DNA of 64,000 nucleotides from Chloroflexi bacterium HGW-Chloroflexi-2 (GTDB taxonomy: Bacteria > Chloroflexota > Anaerolineae > Anaerolineales > Anaerolineaceae): contig PHBY01000008.1 of the NCBI GenBank assembly GCA_002840735.1, forward strand, positions 350,648-414,647, in the 5' to 3' direction. Each line of letters starts with the position of its first letter. Positions within the stretch are counted from its first letter, which is position 1. Positions 9,102-19,446 of the stretch are shown here, in pieces. Made by a program: the position numbers and the translations under genes. The notes beneath the pieces were generated by a model. That model was given only the letters and a program-made list of their open reading frames with translations, made no database searches and was not told the origin of the DNA.

Positions 9102-10115
9102 ATGAAACGTGCTTTAGTGATTTTATTATTTGTTTTGATGTTGACTGCAGCCTGGTTTCGATGGTTTGATCAAATTGATCCAGATACTGTAAAAGCGGAT
9201 CTGAAGTCACAGGCTACTTTATTAAAAGAAAAATCGACAACTTTCTCATTTAAAGAGGAAGTTTCACAAATCATCACAGCTTTGGACCGCTTCTTCTCTC
9301 CTGCTGAGGAAGAAATGGTTAGCGATGATGATTTTGTTGTGTTACTTCTTCCTGATGAACTTGTTGAAGGTGATCCCGTTGAGGAAGTTGGCAATGCTGA
9401 TGGATCTGAAAATCCAGTTGAAGAATTTTCGATAGAACCTACTGAAGAATTAACAGTAAATGATCAGGAATCACCGCTCGATGTTCAGGAAACTCCCCAG
9501 TTCTCTCCAGACCCTAATTTGGGATATCCAGCACCAGTTGTTGATCCTTCTCTCAGTTCCATAACAGAGCAGATGGTTGAAAATCCAGGGCAAACGGAAG
9601 GTGTAACAGAATTTTTAGAGCAAAGTGAGTTAATTCAAGTCACAGACGCACCTGAATCTTCAATAATGGAGTTTACCCAATTACAGGAAACAGTTCCCGG
9701 ATCATTTTTACCTTATGATCTCCAGTCAGTTGAACCTCTGTATACAACAAATTTTGTTCATCCCGAAGCTGGCTGCAATTGGATGGGTGTGGCTGGACAA
9801 ATATTTGCTGAAAATCTTGAGCCAAAAGACGGGTTAGTCGTCGTGGTTGAAGGCGCTGTCAATAATAGCATGGTTGAAGTTTTAGGATATAGTGGGTTAG
9901 CCCAATCTTATGGTCCTGGTGGGTACGAATTATTTTTGAGTGAGGTTAATAGCCCTGGTATATTCTGGGTCCAATTATTTGATGTTCAGGGTAATCCACT
10001 CAGCGGTATCTACTCTTTCCAGATGAATGGGACCTGTGAACAAAATCTGGCAGTCATTAATTTCTCTCTTAAATCTGATGCAGAAAGCAAATATGTGCCA
10101 ACATTAACACCATAA
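9102..10115 (+). CDS. Anchored acidic extracellular protein with C-terminal beta module
   Basis: Of 337 residues, start supported by GGAGG 5-6 bases upstream. Residues about 4-20 form a signal anchor (ALVILLFVLMLTAAWF). Residues about 75-205 are a low-complexity linker rich in Glu, Pro, Asp and Thr. The C-terminal 110 residues form a compact domain with paired cysteines (EAGCNWMGVAGQIF and MNGTCEQNLAVINF) and GLAQSYGPGGYELFL. I recognise this module from many secreted Chloroflexota proteins, where it is also uncharacterised. It is followed by an intrinsic terminator. Role unknown; probably cell-surface. Confidence 0.72.
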   Translation: MKRALVILLFVLMLTAAWFRWFDQIDPDTVKADLKSQATLLKEKSTTFSFKEEVSQIITALDRFFSPAEEEMVSDDDFVVLLLPDELVEGDPVEEVGNADGSENPVEEFSIEPTEELTVNDQESPLDVQETPQFSPDPNLGYPAPVVDPSLSSITEQMVENPGQTEGVTEFLEQSELIQVTDAPESSIMEFTQLQETVPGSFLPYDLQSVEPLYTTNFVHPEAGCNWMGVAGQIFAENLEPKDGLVVVVEGAVNNSMVEVLGYSGLAQSYGPGGYELFLSEVNSPGIFWVQLFDVQGNPLSGIYSFQMNGTCEQNLAVINFSLKSDAESKYVPTLTP

Positions 10116-10167
10116 AATATTGATAGATTGTTACTAATTAATTCACGTTTCACATTCGATAATTGTG

Positions 10168-10203
10168 AGCACATCATCTTCCCCTCTGATGGTGTGCTTT
10201 TAT
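10168..10203 (+). terminator. Intrinsic terminator
   Basis: Arms 10168-10178 and 10188-10198 pair over 11 bp with one G-U pair, loop of 9 bases, then a short T-run. It ends the gene at 9102 and separates it from the promoter of the long glycan operon. Confidence 0.8.
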
Positions 10204-10285
10204 TATCAAAAAGATAATATTAGCTTTCACGAATAATCTCATTTTCAAGCCATCGGGTATTGTAGAGGATATGAGATTTTTCGGC

Positions 10286-10314
10286 TTGACCTATCTATGC
10301 AGTAGGTTTATAAT
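10286..10314 (+). promoter_or_regulatory. Sigma-70 promoter of the glycan operon
   Basis: TTGACC at 10286-10291, 17-base spacer, TATAAT at 10309-10314. Predicted start about 10321, leaving a leader of about 15 bases before the ATG at 10336, with no Shine-Dalgarno sequence in it. Confidence 0.8.
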
Positions 10315-10328
10315 TCAGCAACTGAATT
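10312..10328. promoter_or_regulatory. Palindrome over the -10 box and start site, putative operator
   Basis: AATTCAG (10312-10318), CAA, CTGAATT (10322-10328): a perfect 7-bp inverted repeat overlapping the end of the -10 box and the predicted start site. Since the first gene encodes a winged-helix DNA-binding protein, autoregulation is a reasonable inference. Confidence 0.5.
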
Positions 10329-10335
10329 TTGAATT

Positions 10336-11771
<1,436 letters not shown>

Positions 11772-11798
11772 AAGAAGGTCACCTTTTTTATAAACAAT

Positions 11799-12650
11799 AT
11801 GACAACCAATCATAATCAAATTCCGATAACTTATTTACGCCCTGCCAAAGGTTTAGCTACTTTGAATTTAAAAGACCTCTGGGATTATAGAGAGCTGATT
11901 TATTTCCTTACCTGGCGTGATTTAAAGGTTCGTTATAAACAAACAGTTTTAGGGTTTTCCTGGGTGATCCTTCAGCCGGTGATCAATATGGTGGTGTTCA
12001 CTGTTCTTTTTGGGCAATTACTGAAAGTTCCAACAGATGGAATTCCTTATCCCATCTTTTCATTTGCTGCTCTTCTTCCCTGGTTGTATTTTGCAGGGTC
12101 ATTAACCCGATCCTCAACAACCCTGGTTGGAAGTGCTAACCTCATCAGTAAAGTCTTTTTTCCGAGGATGGCTATCCCAATTGCAGGGGTTTTATCAGGG
12201 ATTGTTGATTTTGTTGTCTCATTAATTGTATTGGTTGGAATGATGTTATTTTACAAGATAATCCCAACCTGGAATTTGTTGATGTTACCAATATTTTTAT
12301 TCCTGGCGATGTTAACTGCTTTGGGATTTGGTTTATGGCTGTCAGCATTAAACGTTAGATTTCGGGATATCAATCATCTTGTACCATTTATCATCGAAAT
12401 CTGGAAATATGCAACGCCGGTTATTTATGGAGCTACATTAATTCCAGAAAGGTTTCGCTTTTTATTGGGTTTGAATCCGATGACAGGCGTCGTTGAAGGT
12501 TTTCGGTGGGCGATATTGGGAAGTAAATATGTAGAAAATTTTGATCCTGGTCCTTTATTTATCGTTTCGATCACCATTACATTAGTGATACTCATTTCAG
12601 GTGTTATTTTCTTTCGAAATACTGAAAGAACATTCGCGGATATTATATAA
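11799..12650 (+). CDS. wzm: ABC-2 polysaccharide exporter permease (Wzm-type)
   Basis: Of 283 residues with six predicted membrane helices. The amphipathic segment ELIYFLTWRDLKVRYKQTV, followed by LGFSWVILQPVINMVVFTVL, is the gate-helix and first-helix region typical of Wzm/TagG/KpsM permeases; WKYATPVIYGATLIPERFRF and NPMTGVVEGFRWAILG are late conserved blocks. With the ATPase next door it should export a completed lipid-linked glycan across the inner membrane. No convincing ribosome site precedes the start; a weak 4-bp hairpin with a T-run sits in the 27-base gap before it. Confidence 0.9.
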   Translation: MTTNHNQIPITYLRPAKGLATLNLKDLWDYRELIYFLTWRDLKVRYKQTVLGFSWVILQPVINMVVFTVLFGQLLKVPTDGIPYPIFSFAALLPWLYFAGSLTRSSTTLVGSANLISKVFFPRMAIPIAGVLSGIVDFVVSLIVLVGMMLFYKIIPTWNLLMLPIFLFLAMLTALGFGLWLSALNVRFRDINHLVPFIIEIWKYATPVIYGATLIPERFRFLLGLNPMTGVVEGFRWAILGSKYVENFDPGPLFIVSITITLVILISGVIFFRNTERTFADII

Positions 12651-13910
12651 ATGACTGATATAGCCATTCACGTAGATAAATTATCAAAAAAATATAAATT
12701 AGGTGCCATGTATGAACGCCAGGATACATTACGGGATTTTCTGACTTCCATGGTTCGCTCTCCCTTTCAGAAAAGACCTGTTTCGGATAACCAGATTCTT
12801 TGGGCATTAAAGGATATCAGTTTTGATATAGAACGAGGTTCGGTTATCGGTATCGTGGGTAGGAATGGAGCTGGCAAAAGCACCTTATTAAAAGTCCTTT
12901 CAAGGGTAACCGATCCAACCAGTGGCATTGGCGAAATACGTGGCAGGGTGGGTTCTTTACTGGAAGTCGGAACTGGTTTTCATCCAGAGTTAACCGGGCG
13001 AGAGAATATTTACCTGAACGGTGCGATATTAGGCATGAAGCGCACCGAAATCGAGAAAAAATTTGATGAGATTGTCGATTTTTCTGAAGTGGCGAAATTT
13101 ATCGATACTCCGGTAAAAAGGTATTCAAGCGGAATGTATCTACGCCTTGCTTTTGCTGTAGCTGCTCATCTTGAACCAGATATTCTTGTAGTTGATGAAG
13201 TACTTGCAGTTGGAGATGCAGAATTTCAAAGAAAATGTCTTGGGAAAATGAGTGATGTCGCTGAACAAGGCAGAACGGTTCTGTTTGTCTCTCACAATAT
13301 GTCCGCTATTCTTCGGCTGACGACAGAAACTTTGGTTATGGAAAAAGGAAGAATTGTAAAACGTGCACCTTCTAATGAAGCGGTTGATTTTTATTTATCC
13401 AGTGGTTTTGTTGAGACCGGTGAACGAATTTGGGATGTTGATGAAATCCCTGAAAATGCGGCACCATTCAGTCCCAAAGCATTAAGAATAATAAATGAAC
13501 AAGGTTTGGTGGTTAATACAATTCGCTCAACCGAGGAAATGACAATTGAGTTTGAATATCAGCTTGATGCGTCTGTCACTGGATTAAGAGTTGGTTTTTA
13601 CTTAATGAGTGCACGCGGTGAATTCATTTTTACAACATTTGATACCGATGAACCTCAAATGTATGATCGATTTTCGGTTAGAGAACCCGGTTTGTATTAT
13701 AGCCGCTGCAAAATACCGGCAGACACATTTAATGAAGGTCGATTTGTGGTTGGTATCAATGCAAGCACTTATAGAATTCGCAGATACTTTCAGGATGAAC
13801 GAGCCATTACATTCAACATTGATCCAGCTGGAGCACCTGGAATGCAATGGCCAGAACAAAGATTGGGACCGACTCGTCCCAGATTAAATTGGGAAATTGA
13901 GAAGAAATAA
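12651..13910 (+). CDS. wzt: ABC polysaccharide exporter ATPase with C-terminal domain (Wzt-type)
   Basis: Of 419 residues, starting right after the permease stop. The nucleotide-binding domain (1-245) has Walker A GRNGAGKST (about 70-78), signature YSSGMYLRLAFA, Walker B ILVVDEVLAVGD and switch histidine VSHN. The exporter-specific SLLEVGTGFHPELTGREN is present. Residues about 250-419 form an extra beta-rich domain like Wzt-C, which in O9a-type systems binds the capped end of the glycan; here it could decide which polymer is exported. Strong sign that the glycan made by this operon leaves by the ABC route rather than by the Wzx of the AT-rich block. Confidence 0.92.
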   Translation: MTDIAIHVDKLSKKYKLGAMYERQDTLRDFLTSMVRSPFQKRPVSDNQILWALKDISFDIERGSVIGIVGRNGAGKSTLLKVLSRVTDPTSGIGEIRGRVGSLLEVGTGFHPELTGRENIYLNGAILGMKRTEIEKKFDEIVDFSEVAKFIDTPVKRYSSGMYLRLAFAVAAHLEPDILVVDEVLAVGDAEFQRKCLGKMSDVAEQGRTVLFVSHNMSAILRLTTETLVMEKGRIVKRAPSNEAVDFYLSSGFVETGERIWDVDEIPENAAPFSPKALRIINEQGLVVNTIRSTEEMTIEFEYQLDASVTGLRVGFYLMSARGEFIFTTFDTDEPQMYDRFSVREPGLYYSRCKIPADTFNEGRFVVGINASTYRIRRYFQDERAITFNIDPAGAPGMQWPEQRLGPTRPRLNWEIEKK

Positions 13911-13911
13911 T

Positions 13912-15528
13912 ATGGCAATTGTTGGAAAAGAAGCAATAAAAAAATTTTTCGGAAATATTCCTTACACAGCAGAATTGTATTGGTTGTTCAGGCAACAGGG
14001 TAAACCCATTAATCGGTTTTCTTTGCAGAATCTGGATAAAAATCTTCCTGGACTAATCGAACAAGCCACTGAATTACGTTCAGTTGCACCAAAAGGAAAG
14101 AAAGTTTTTATATTTGCCACGTTACATTATTGGATTGAACATGCAACCCTGATGAGTTTAGCCTTATCATCACAAGGACATGATGTAACTTTGGGATATT
14201 TACCATTTTGTGAATGGCGTTTCCCCATTAATCGTTTTGACCTAAGGCGTCAGAATGCTTATGCAAAAAACATTCTTCGGAAAACTGCACCGCTCATGAA
14301 TACAGTGTCTTTTTTGTCAAAACGAGCTCCTTACGTGCCTTTGTCAAATGAGATAGAAAATTATGTTAAAGAAATTAGTATTTTTGATTCACAATATACT
14401 GAACAAATTGAAGATATTGATCCGAATAGTGACATTTATAAATTAAGATATCGTAGAAACCGTGATGCTGCTCAATCATTATTAGCCTGGTTGCGGGCAG
14501 AAAAACCCGATGTTGTCATTGTGCCGAATGGAACCATTATGGAGTTAGGGGTCTGTTATCGGGTTGCACGATCATTGAAAATTCCCACAACAACCTACGA
14601 ATTTAGCGACCAAAGAAATAGATTCTGGATTGCCCAGAACAATGAAATCATGCGGCAGGATACAAATGAACTCTGGAAAGCAAGAATAGATGAAAAACTT
14701 ACAGATGAACAATTGGAAAAAGTCAGAGCATTAATGATTTCACGTCAAAAAGCCAGTTTATTTGAAAATTTTTCCCGATTATGGCAAGGGATCCCAACTC
14801 AGGGGGCAGAAAAAACCCGTAATAATTTAGGTCTTGATCAACGACCGGTCGTTTTATTGGCAACAAATGTTTTGGGTGATAGCCTTACCCTGGGGCGACA
14901 GGTTTTCACGAAAAGCATGGCTGAATGGATCGAGAGAACAGTCCAGTATTTTGTTGCCCGAAAAGATGCCCAGTTAGTCATTCGAGTTCATCCTGGTGAA
15001 ATTAAATCGCGTGGTGTTTCCATAGTCGAGATTATTCATCGTCTTATGCCTGAATTACCCGAACATATACACCTGATTAAGCCTGAGGATAAAGTTAATA
15101 CGTATGATCTGGTTGAGATTACGGATATTGGTCTTGTTTATACAACAACGGTAGGTATGGAAATGGCGATGAGTGGAATTCCTGCAATTGTGGTGGGTGA
15201 AACCCATTATCGAAATCGCGGTTTCACAATCGATCCGGATTCTTATGTGAATTACTATAAACTTTTGGGTGCTATGTTGGAAAATCCAGGTGCTTTTCGA
15301 CTACCGAAAGAAAAGATCGATTTAGCCTGGAAATATGCTTACCACTTTTTCTTTGATTTTCCGAAACCATTTCCATGGCATCTTGTGCGCATGTGGGAAG
15401 ATTACAAACAACATGACTTGAGGGCAGTGTTAAGCCCTGAAGGACTAAATGAATATGAAGAATCTTTTCAAAATCTGGTTGGTAAACCTTTAGATTGGAC
15501 AAGATCAACGAATGAGGATAAAGAATAG
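13912..15528 (+). CDS. GT-B capsule-polysaccharide-type glycosyltransferase, orphan
   Basis: About 538 residues. Residues 50-110 are a first Rossmann-like block (KVFIFATLHYWIEHATLMSL); the C-terminal half has LATNVLGDSL, LVIRVHPGEIKSRG and TTTVGMEMAMSGIPAIVVGE, the layout of capsule-synthesis GT-B proteins (KpsC/KpsS-like and CDP-glycerol-transferase-like folds), in which R-x-H-P and the S/T-x-x-x-E-x-x-x-x-G-x-P segments line the donor site. Such enzymes often use CMP-activated sugars, which fits this locus, but that is inference. The start at 13912 is the first ATG after the ATPase stop; TTG 13897 overlaps it. Homologous in layout to the genes at 23304 and 28745. Confidence 0.65.
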   Translation: MAIVGKEAIKKFFGNIPYTAELYWLFRQQGKPINRFSLQNLDKNLPGLIEQATELRSVAPKGKKVFIFATLHYWIEHATLMSLALSSQGHDVTLGYLPFCEWRFPINRFDLRRQNAYAKNILRKTAPLMNTVSFLSKRAPYVPLSNEIENYVKEISIFDSQYTEQIEDIDPNSDIYKLRYRRNRDAAQSLLAWLRAEKPDVVIVPNGTIMELGVCYRVARSLKIPTTTYEFSDQRNRFWIAQNNEIMRQDTNELWKARIDEKLTDEQLEKVRALMISRQKASLFENFSRLWQGIPTQGAEKTRNNLGLDQRPVVLLATNVLGDSLTLGRQVFTKSMAEWIERTVQYFVARKDAQLVIRVHPGEIKSRGVSIVEIIHRLMPELPEHIHLIKPEDKVNTYDLVEITDIGLVYTTTVGMEMAMSGIPAIVVGETHYRNRGFTIDPDSYVNYYKLLGAMLENPGAFRLPKEKIDLAWKYAYHFFFDFPKPFPWHLVRMWEDYKQHDLRAVLSPEGLNEYEESFQNLVGKPLDWTRSTNEDKE

Positions 15529-16397
15529 TGAGTGACTTAGAAGTCAAACAACAGGTACGAAATTTTTATGACCAAATTGGTTGGAGGATGGAATCTGATG
15601 GATTTTATCAGAACGCCAGATATGAAGATTTACGACCTGTCGCAAAAGAATACATAGAAAAATGTCATTTGCGCATTAATAGGCATCTGGTTAGGCCAGG
15701 GAAATTCCTTCTGGATGCTGGATCAGGTCCAATTCAATACCCGGCGTATTTAACATATATGGAAGGTTATAAATACCGGCTATGCATGGATATTTCCATC
15801 ATCGCTTTACAGGAAGCTCGCAAAAGAATTTCTGATCGCGGTTTATACGTTGTTGGAGATATATCAAATCTTCCGTTTAAATCAAATGTTTTTGAGGGAA
15901 TTGTATCTTTACATACATTACATCATTTGCCTATTTCAAATCAAAAAAAAGCTTATAAAGATTTATATCGTGTGCTGATGCCTGGGCAAAATGCAGTCCT
16001 TGTAAATGGTTGGACCGAATCACCTTTGATGAACCAATGGTCATGGTTAGCGAAATTGATGGACAAAATCGGTGGACTCCTCCATAAATTGCTTGAAAAA
16101 AAATCTATTCAGCAATCAGAAAAAATCGAAAACAATAAAAATGAAAAGACGATCAAAAAAGAATCTACCGGCACGTTCGTTGAAAAATTAACTGTTGAAT
16201 GGTTACGCAAAGAATTTTCCGACATGAATATTGATATTTTTGTCTGGCGGACTGTCAGTGTGCGATTTCTTCGTGCAGTATTCCACCGTGCTCTTGGTGG
16301 TAAATTTTGGTTAAAAATGTTATATGTCCTGGAAGAGAAACACCCTGAATATTTCGGTAAAAACGGACAGTATCCTTTGATTGTTATTCATAAATAA
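15528..16397 (+). CDS. Class I SAM-dependent methyltransferase
   Basis: Of 289 residues, GTG start sharing one base with the preceding TAG. Motif I LLDAGSGPIQYPAYL and post-motif acidic residue LCMDIS, then motif SLHTLHHLP: a Rossmann methyltransferase of the Methyltransf_11 type. The region about 175-215 is a Lys/Glu-rich insertion. In ABC-exported O-antigens a terminal methyl group can cap the chain and be read by Wzt-C; with an exporter of that type two genes upstream, a capping role is attractive but not shown. A sugar or lipid acceptor cannot be told apart from sequence. Confidence 0.78.
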   Translation: MSDLEVKQQVRNFYDQIGWRMESDGFYQNARYEDLRPVAKEYIEKCHLRINRHLVRPGKFLLDAGSGPIQYPAYLTYMEGYKYRLCMDISIIALQEARKRISDRGLYVVGDISNLPFKSNVFEGIVSLHTLHHLPISNQKKAYKDLYRVLMPGQNAVLVNGWTESPLMNQWSWLAKLMDKIGGLLHKLLEKKSIQQSEKIENNKNEKTIKKESTGTFVEKLTVEWLRKEFSDMNIDIFVWRTVSVRFLRAVFHRALGGKFWLKMLYVLEEKHPEYFGKNGQYPLIVIHK

Positions 16398-16413
16398 AAA
16401 CTGGAGTAAAAAA

Positions 16414-17418
16414 ATGGATTGGTCAAAAAAAGTAGTCCTGATAACGGGTGGGACTGGATCATTTGGAAAGAAATTAACGAGAATAATGTTGGACGAGTAC
16501 AACCCTTCCAAAATCATTGTTTACAGTCGCGATGAATTGAAACAACATGAAATGCGTGCAGCTGGGTATGACGCTACTAATTTACGTTATTTTATTGGAG
16601 ACGTTAGAGATCTGGATCGATTAAGAAGAGCATTCGAAGGTGTGGATATAGTTATACATGCTGCAGCCTTAAAACAGGTACCTGCCTGTGAATACAATCC
16701 CATGGAAGCTATCAAGACAAATATTTTAGGTAGCAGCAATGTAATCGACGCTGCTTTGGATGCCGGTGTGGAACGGGTGGTTGCACTCAGCACAGATAAG
16801 GCGGTAAATCCAGTTAATTTGTATGGAGCCACAAAATTAGCCGCCGAAAAATTATTCATTCAAAGTAATTCTTATGCAGGTGGTAGGAAAACAAGGTTTT
16901 CCTGTGTACGGTATGGTAACGTAGTAGGCAGTCGCGGGAGTGTAGTACCGGTTTTCCTACGACAGAGGGAAAATGGTGAAATCACTATTACCGATGATCG
17001 CATGACCCGTTTCTGGATCTCGTTGGAGCAAGGTGTGCGTTTTGTGATTCGTTGCGTAGAGCATATGCATGGTGGTGAGGTTTTTGTACCCAAAATACCC
17101 AGTATGGCAATCATTGATTTGGCGAAAGCAATCGCTCCAGAAGCCAAAGTGAATGTAATTGGCATCCGACCCGGGGAAAAGCTTCACGAAGTGCTCATCT
17201 CCGAGGATGAAGCCAGAACAACCGTTGAATTAGAAGATATGTTTGTTGTTCAACCTGCTGAGGCACTATGGTTTGGCCGTGATTGGGAAAAACAAGGCAA
17301 ATTAATCTCGGATGAATTCCGTTATGCCAGCAATACAAATGAAATTTGGTTGGATGTGAATCAAATAAATTCAATCATTGCACCGATCGAAGAGGATTAT
17401 CTGGCAGGGAAACTTTAA
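16414..17418 (+). CDS. pseB: UDP-GlcNAc 4,6-dehydratase (inverting), PseB-like
   Basis: About 334 residues; start 16414 has GGAG 7 bases upstream, whereas the upstream ATG at 16381 lies inside the methyltransferase gene. Nearly every PseB landmark is present: ITGGTGSFGKK, YSRDELKQHEM, the catalytic ALSTDKAVNPVNLYGATK with Lys in place of Tyr in the second half, RYGNVVGSRGSVVP, TRFWISLEQGV and GIRPGEKLHE. The enzyme removes water from UDP-GlcNAc with C5 inversion, the first step to pseudaminic acid and to some 6-deoxy-HexNAc sugars. The next pseudaminic enzyme, the PseC aminotransferase, is not in the window. Confidence 0.9.
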   Translation: MDWSKKVVLITGGTGSFGKKLTRIMLDEYNPSKIIVYSRDELKQHEMRAAGYDATNLRYFIGDVRDLDRLRRAFEGVDIVIHAAALKQVPACEYNPMEAIKTNILGSSNVIDAALDAGVERVVALSTDKAVNPVNLYGATKLAAEKLFIQSNSYAGGRKTRFSCVRYGNVVGSRGSVVPVFLRQRENGEITITDDRMTRFWISLEQGVRFVIRCVEHMHGGEVFVPKIPSMAIIDLAKAIAPEAKVNVIGIRPGEKLHEVLISEDEARTTVELEDMFVVQPAEALWFGRDWEKQGKLISDEFRYASNTNEIWLDVNQINSIIAPIEEDYLAGKL

Positions 17419-18341
17419 TGTCTCGGTTTGTAGTAACGGGTGCGAGTGGATTACTGGGTCTGAATTTGTCATTACAAATTACGGCGAATGATGAAGTCCT
17501 GGGTATAGCGAATACAAGCCCATTGGAAGGGTTGCCTTTCGAGATTCAGGTGATGGATCTTGTAAACGACAATTTTGAAAAAGATGTGCTTGAGGCTTAT
17601 AAACCAGATGCTGTGATCCATTGCGCAGCGATTGCGAACTTAGAAGAGTGTGAAAAAAATCCAGAACTTGCTTACCACACCAATGCTATCGTTCCAGGTG
17701 AGATTGCTTATCAATGCAGAAAAAGAGATGTGAAATTTGTTCACATTTCTACAGACGCGGTTTTTGATGGAAAATCCGGAAATTATTCTGAACATGATAT
17801 TACCAATCCACTCTCAGTTTATGCAAAAACAAAAAGAGCTGGAGAAGAAAATGTGCTAAACCGGAATCCTGATGCCATCATAGCCAGGGTAAATTTCTTT
17901 GGATGGAGTCTCAGTGGAACTCGCAGTCTCGCTGAATTCTTCTATAATAATTTGATTTCCAAAAATCCGATAAATGGATTTATCGATGTACATTTTTGCC
18001 CATTGTATGTATCACATTTATCAGATTTATTATTAGAGATGGTCAGAGCTGATCTTTCCGGTATTTATCACGTAGTCAGTTCTGATCAAATGACAAAATA
18101 CGAATTTGGATGTGCAATTGCGAAGCAATTTGGATTAGATCATAAGCTTATCCATCCAATTTCTGTAACAGAAAGTAATTTACAAGCTGAAAGATCATTG
18201 AATTTAACACTATCAACGAAGAAATTATCTACTGATCTAAATCGATCCATGCCCACCGCGCTGGATGGTATAAAACAATTTTTTGATGATTATCAAAATG
18301 GGTACGCTCAAAAAATCAGGAATTATTCAATAGAAAATTAG
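17418..18341 (+). CDS. RmlD-like nucleotide-sugar reductase
   Basis: About 307 residues; ATG 17418 overlaps the PseB stop as TAATG. SDR of the dTDP-4-dehydrorhamnose reductase type: VTGASGLLGLNLSLQI (NADPH site), AVIHCAAIANLEECEKNPEL, HISTDAVFDG and catalytic YAKTK. It lacks the C-terminal cupin of CapF/WbjC. Directly after PseB it could reduce the 4-keto sugar made there, giving a 6-deoxy-HexNAc, or act on another 4-keto intermediate. True RmlD is less likely because no RmlA, RmlB or RmlC is nearby. Confidence 0.8.
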   Translation: MSRFVVTGASGLLGLNLSLQITANDEVLGIANTSPLEGLPFEIQVMDLVNDNFEKDVLEAYKPDAVIHCAAIANLEECEKNPELAYHTNAIVPGEIAYQCRKRDVKFVHISTDAVFDGKSGNYSEHDITNPLSVYAKTKRAGEENVLNRNPDAIIARVNFFGWSLSGTRSLAEFFYNNLISKNPINGFIDVHFCPLYVSHLSDLLLEMVRADLSGIYHVVSSDQMTKYEFGCAIAKQFGLDHKLIHPISVTESNLQAERSLNLTLSTKKLSTDLNRSMPTALDGIKQFFDDYQNGYAQKIRNYSIEN

Positions 18342-18368
18342 CACTTTGTTTTAGAAAGGCAGGATGAA

Positions 18369-19433
18369 ATGGAAATCAATATTGGAAGTCGATTAATTGG
18401 GGGAGCCCATCCCACATATTTTATCGCGGACATAGCTGCCAACCATGATGGAAGTTTGGAAAGAGCTAAGTATTTAATCCGTTTAGCAAAAAAAGCCGGA
18501 GCAGATGCTGCAAAATTCCAAAATTTTCAAGCTTCAAAAATCGTATCCGATTACGGTTTCAAAAATCTTGGTGGACAACAGTCCCATCAGGCAAAATGGA
18601 AAAAATCTGTCTTTGATGTATATCAGGATGCATCCGTTCCATTTGATTGGTCTAAAGAATTGAAGGATACGTGTGACGAAGTTGGGATTGATTACTTTTC
18701 TTCACCCTATGATTTTGATGCGATCGATTATTTGGATCAATACATGCCTGCTTACAAAGTAGGATCCGGTGAAATTGATTGGATAGAAGCATTGGAGCGC
18801 ATGGCATCTAAAGGAAAGCCCGTGATTCTGGCAACTGGAGCATCGAATATTGGTGAAGTGCAGCGGGCAGTTCACGCAATTTTGAAGATAAATCCACAAT
18901 TAGTTTTGTTGCAGTGCAACACAAATTACACGGGAAGTTTGGAAAACTTAAAATTCGTAAACATAAACGTACTTAAAACATATGAGGTCATGTTTCCTGA
19001 TGTGATTTTAGGTTTATCGGATCATACACCTGGACATGCAACTGTTTTAGGTGCAGTCACTTTAGGAGCAAGAGTAATCGAAAAGCATTTCACCGATGAT
19101 ACTGAAAGAGAAGGACCAGACCATCCATTCTCAATGGATCCGGAAGCTTGGGCTGACATGGTATCGCGAACAAGAGAATTAGAAGCTGCCCTAGGAAGTA
19201 CAGACAAAATTATTGTCGAAAATGAACGAGAGACTTCCATCATTCAAAGGCGTTGTATCCGTGCTGCCAGAGATTTATATGCAGGTGAGGTGATCACCAG
19301 AGATATGCTGGATGTACTGCGTCCTGCGACCGTCGGAGCCTTAAAACCTTATGAAATTGAATCAGTAATTGGAACGACGGTCCATAAGGATATACCTGCA
19401 GGCAAAGAGATTCATTGGACAGACTTAATTTAA
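18369..19433 (+). CDS. Nonulosonate synthase with SAF domain (NeuB/PseI/LegI family)
   Basis: Of 354 residues, normal length for the family. TIM-barrel part (1-280): YFIADIAANHDGSLERAK, AGADAAKFQNF, FSSPYDF, YKVGSGEIDWIEAL, ILATGASNIGEVQRAV, LLQCNTNYTG, LGLSDHTPGHATVLGAV and IEKHFTDD. C-terminal SAF/antifreeze-like domain from about 290 (RRCIRAARDLYAGEVITRDM ... IPAGKEIHW). The family condenses phosphoenolpyruvate with a 6-carbon N-acetylated sugar to make sialic, legionaminic or pseudaminic acid. With PseB two genes upstream, pseudaminic-type is favoured; substrate specificity cannot be settled by eye. Confidence 0.9.
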   Translation: MEINIGSRLIGGAHPTYFIADIAANHDGSLERAKYLIRLAKKAGADAAKFQNFQASKIVSDYGFKNLGGQQSHQAKWKKSVFDVYQDASVPFDWSKELKDTCDEVGIDYFSSPYDFDAIDYLDQYMPAYKVGSGEIDWIEALERMASKGKPVILATGASNIGEVQRAVHAILKINPQLVLLQCNTNYTGSLENLKFVNINVLKTYEVMFPDVILGLSDHTPGHATVLGAVTLGARVIEKHFTDDTEREGPDHPFSMDPEAWADMVSRTRELEAALGSTDKIIVENERETSIIQRRCIRAARDLYAGEVITRDMLDVLRPATVGALKPYEIESVIGTTVHKDIPAGKEIHWTDLI

Positions 19434-19446
19434 AGGTTTCTTGGTG

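Noticed and set aside
11774-11791. Attenuator: 4-bp hairpin followed by T-run before wzm
   Set aside because: Stem is too short to be a terminator and the operon continues through it.
17418-18341. dTDP-4-dehydrorhamnose reductase proper (rmlD)
   Set aside because: No rmlA, rmlB or rmlC in the window and it follows PseB directly, so only RmlD-like is claimed.
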